A stretch of DNA of 10,046 nucleotides from Antrodiella citrinella (Eukaryota > Basidiomycota > Agaricomycetes > Polyporales > Steccherinaceae), in assembly GCA_004802725.1 (NCBI GenBank), contig SGPM01000614.1:1-10046 (forward strand). Direction: 5' to 3'. The translations under genes were made by a program, and so were the position numbers. How positions within the stretch are numbered: the first letter of the stretch is position 1; each line of letters begins with the position of its first letter. Below the pieces are notes generated by a model. It saw nothing but the letters and a program-made list of their open reading frames with translations, had not been told where the DNA came from and ran no database searches. This document shows, in pieces, positions 8,322 through 10,046 of the stretch.

Positions 8322-8753
8322 CTCACGCCAAAGCACCAAGAATAACTTGTGTAGGGTGACGGTATGTCATTGAATTCCTGTGTTCTGCTATCCGGAGCGT
8401 TGGGTGTGCGGCTCCGGTGAGAATCTGGTTTCTTTCACACCCGCTAATTTCAACCTGCACGGGTGGGAGAGTTACGACTGCACTCAGCTCATTATCCTCT
8501 CTCAGCGACCCGAACGCACCTTGCTTGCGAGTCCTGATCAGCGATTGTTGTTGCCAAAAACCTCGACTCGGATCGGAAAGAGTCCCTCCGAGTCCGTCCC
8601 GTCCTACCACATGCAAACGCAACGGATAAAAACGAAAAGCCGATAAGGGATGTGAGAGAAGCCTGCGATTGCTATAACACCCGAACCGCCATGTGGTTCC
8701 ACCTTTTCAGAGTTGGGCTTGGAACTGGGAGCGCGAAGTTGGGAAGGGATTTT

Positions 8754-8760
8754 GGGGGGG
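8754..8760 (+). repeat. Poly-G tract, 7 bases
   Basis: One of several G-runs in the right-hand 1.8 kb, lying in a purine-rich plus-strand segment. Confidence 0.9.
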
Positions 8761-9005
8761 TGGATTGGGCGGCGCCGAGGGACGGCAGCGAGCTTAAGGG
8801 ACTCGGGGCGACAGGGTTCGCTTGAAGAACCTGAGGAAGAGGGTTGAGGAAGAGGAAGAAGGCCGGGGGAGGATGCGGTGTGGCGTTTACAAGGGGCTTT
8901 CGAGAAGGTATGACATATAGTTTATGTTCGTTGTAGATGTCGAGACGACGAAAATCCACACGTTCGGAACGCGACGCGTGAACGTCGATGAGTGCTGAGT
9001 CCTAA

Positions 9006-9389
9006 ATGACCATGGATGACAGTGAGCAGCACTCTTTGGCAGACAAATACGAACGCATCGACACCACCTCTTTCAAATTGTGGAAGTTGTTGCAGGCTCG
9101 TATCTCCCACCGTTGTGCTGTAAAGAGCACAATTCTCCGCCTTGTACGCCCAAAAACCAATTCCTCTCGGTTCTTGAAGAAGCCTCGACGCAAACCATGT
9201 GGCAGCGGGGCCGCGCCAGGTACGAACAAAACATACACATACCCAAAACAAAAAACATTGCAAAATATTGCAAATCGGATCCGGGAGAAGAGTGTCCTGG
9301 CAGTAGTTTGCTATACGCGTGTCGCGCGTGTGGGGGCGAGCGAGCAAGCTTCTTTTCTTTTTGGGGGATCGGGGCGAGGACGAACCTGA
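9006..9389 (+). CDS. Candidate small protein with strong start context, unassigned
   Basis: The frame is preceded directly by an in-frame TAA (9003-9005) and begins ATG ACC ATG GAT. The second ATG at 9012 sits in ACCATGG, an excellent eukaryotic initiation context. The 127-residue product starts MTMDDSEQHSLADKYERIDT and is followed by a basic part (RFLKKPRRKP). No domain is recognised. A GTACGA donor-like site at 9220 and an AG at 9303 bound an 84-nt segment whose removal keeps the frame, so a 99-residue spliced form is possible. Against it, four other frames are also open here, including a 230-codon minus frame (8922-9614) that begins with TTG. The start context is the only positive argument. 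Confidence 0.22.
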   Translation: MTMDDSEQHSLADKYERIDTTSFKLWKLLQARISHRCAVKSTILRLVRPKTNSSRFLKKPRRKPCGSGAAPGTNKTYTYPKQKTLQNIANRIREKSVLAVVCYTRVARVGASEQASFLFGGSGRGRT

Positions 9390-10046
9390 GTGAAGGGGAT
9401 GTAGCTTTTTGCGTATGGAACGCATATACAGGGCGAGTTGGATCTTTTCTACAGCATACGGACGGAAAAGCCTGTGTTCCGGCACCGGAAACGATTCGGC
9501 ACCCATGCAACGCACCTCTGCCAAACAGGCGTAAAACCATCGCCACTGATTTGCCAGCCTGATCAACCAGTCACGGTCGCGTAAAAGCAAACAAAGGAAC
9601 ACGTCGCATATCAAAGTGCGAGATCGAGGGGCCCGGGACCGAATGCGGGGTAGAGGGGGGGGGAGAACGTTTTGGCATGCGCGTTACATAGATGTGTAGT
9701 GCTTGGCAACCGGTACTTGCTCGACGTGTACGATGCGATGACAAAACAAGAGCCATTGGCGGGGAACCAGGTAGAGGTCTGCGGTGAGAAAGTGACGTCA
9801 GGAATGGAGAAGATCTAACCGACATCTCTCCGCTGAGGCCAATGTCAGCCAGGGTGAAACAAGTGTGAGGCAGGGGAGCACGGAGGAGGAAAAGAAAACC
9901 CGAGTGCGGGGCGGCGGCGTCGGGGGTTGGCCGGGAGCAGGGCCGGGGTGGCTGGGGTGCGAAGATTGGGTTTGATCGACGAGCCGAAAGAGCGGTAAGC
10001 GCGGGGAAGACGCGACGCCCTACAGACTCCGTCTCTGCTGCTCGGA
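9390..10046. other. No recognised gene; GC-rich right end
   Basis: A minus frame at 9571-9825 starts with ATG and would give an 84-residue Ser/Pro/Arg-rich product with no known motif. Upstream of it on that strand (about 9870-9900) is a CT-rich run, a common feature of fungal core promoters. The last 150 bases are markedly GC- and CpG-rich on both strands, so a promoter or the first exon of a gene beyond the edge is possible. That is inference from composition only. Confidence 0.25.
9655..9663 (+). repeat. Poly-G tract, 9 bases
   Basis: Nine consecutive G, preceded by GCGGGGTAGA. It is part of the cluster of G-runs on the plus strand between 8300 and the right edge. Confidence 0.9.

Larger units (their letters stand above)
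8179..9005. other. No recognised gene; G tracts and purine-rich plus strand
   Basis: Two overlapping opposite-strand frames (plus 8380-8646, minus 8323-8622) begin with GTG and TTG, not ATG, and show no family motif. From about 8720 to 8900 the plus strand is purine-rich. Its complement gives a proline-rich frame (minus 8672-8959), as expected from composition alone. Confidence 0.3.

Noticed and set aside
8672..8959. 95-codon proline-rich minus frame
   Set aside because: Its composition follows directly from the purine-rich plus strand, and no motif or splice support was found.
1..10046. tRNA, rRNA, CRISPR arrays, transposon ends or transposase motifs
   Set aside because: No T-arm-like motif with a matching acceptor stem, no spaced repeats, no long inverted or direct repeats, and no DDE, reverse transcriptase or integrase signature was seen by eye on either strand.

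Overview
The window looks like nuclear DNA of a filamentous basidiomycete, most likely an Agaricomycete. The evidence is one confidently recognised gene: a BTB/POZ protein of the type hugely expanded in that class. It has short GT-AG introns of 73 and 56 nt and the usual architecture: basic N-terminus, BTB fold, helical middle, Cys-rich tail and Trp-containing C-terminus. Nothing looks bacterial: there are no operons, ribosome binding sites, tRNAs, rRNAs or CRISPR arrays.

Layout. Positions 1-43 (minus strand) are probably the first 14 codons of a second BTB gene of the same family, cut by the left edge. Its start shares an R-x-G-K-K-R-K block with the complete copy. Positions 44-654 are the spacer. 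Positions 655-1818 (minus) hold the complete BTB gene in three exons. Its last exon carries two apparent frameshifts of opposite sign, so it is either a young pseudogene or affected by sequence errors. The two genes point the same way, as in a tandem duplication.

The remaining 8 kb contains no protein family I recognise. It has many medium-length open frames, often open in several frames at once, so openness alone is weak evidence. I propose three tentative spliced models (plus 5552-6073; minus 5887-6526, antisense to the first; minus 7381-8178) and one unspliced candidate (plus 9006-9389) with a strong start context. All are low confidence, because free choice of splice sites makes over-fitting easy. 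From about 8300 to the right end the plus strand is enriched in G-runs, including a 15-base G tract, and the last 200 bases are GC-rich.

No new biological system can be demonstrated here. The best lead is the tandem BTB pair and the broken 3' half of the complete copy.
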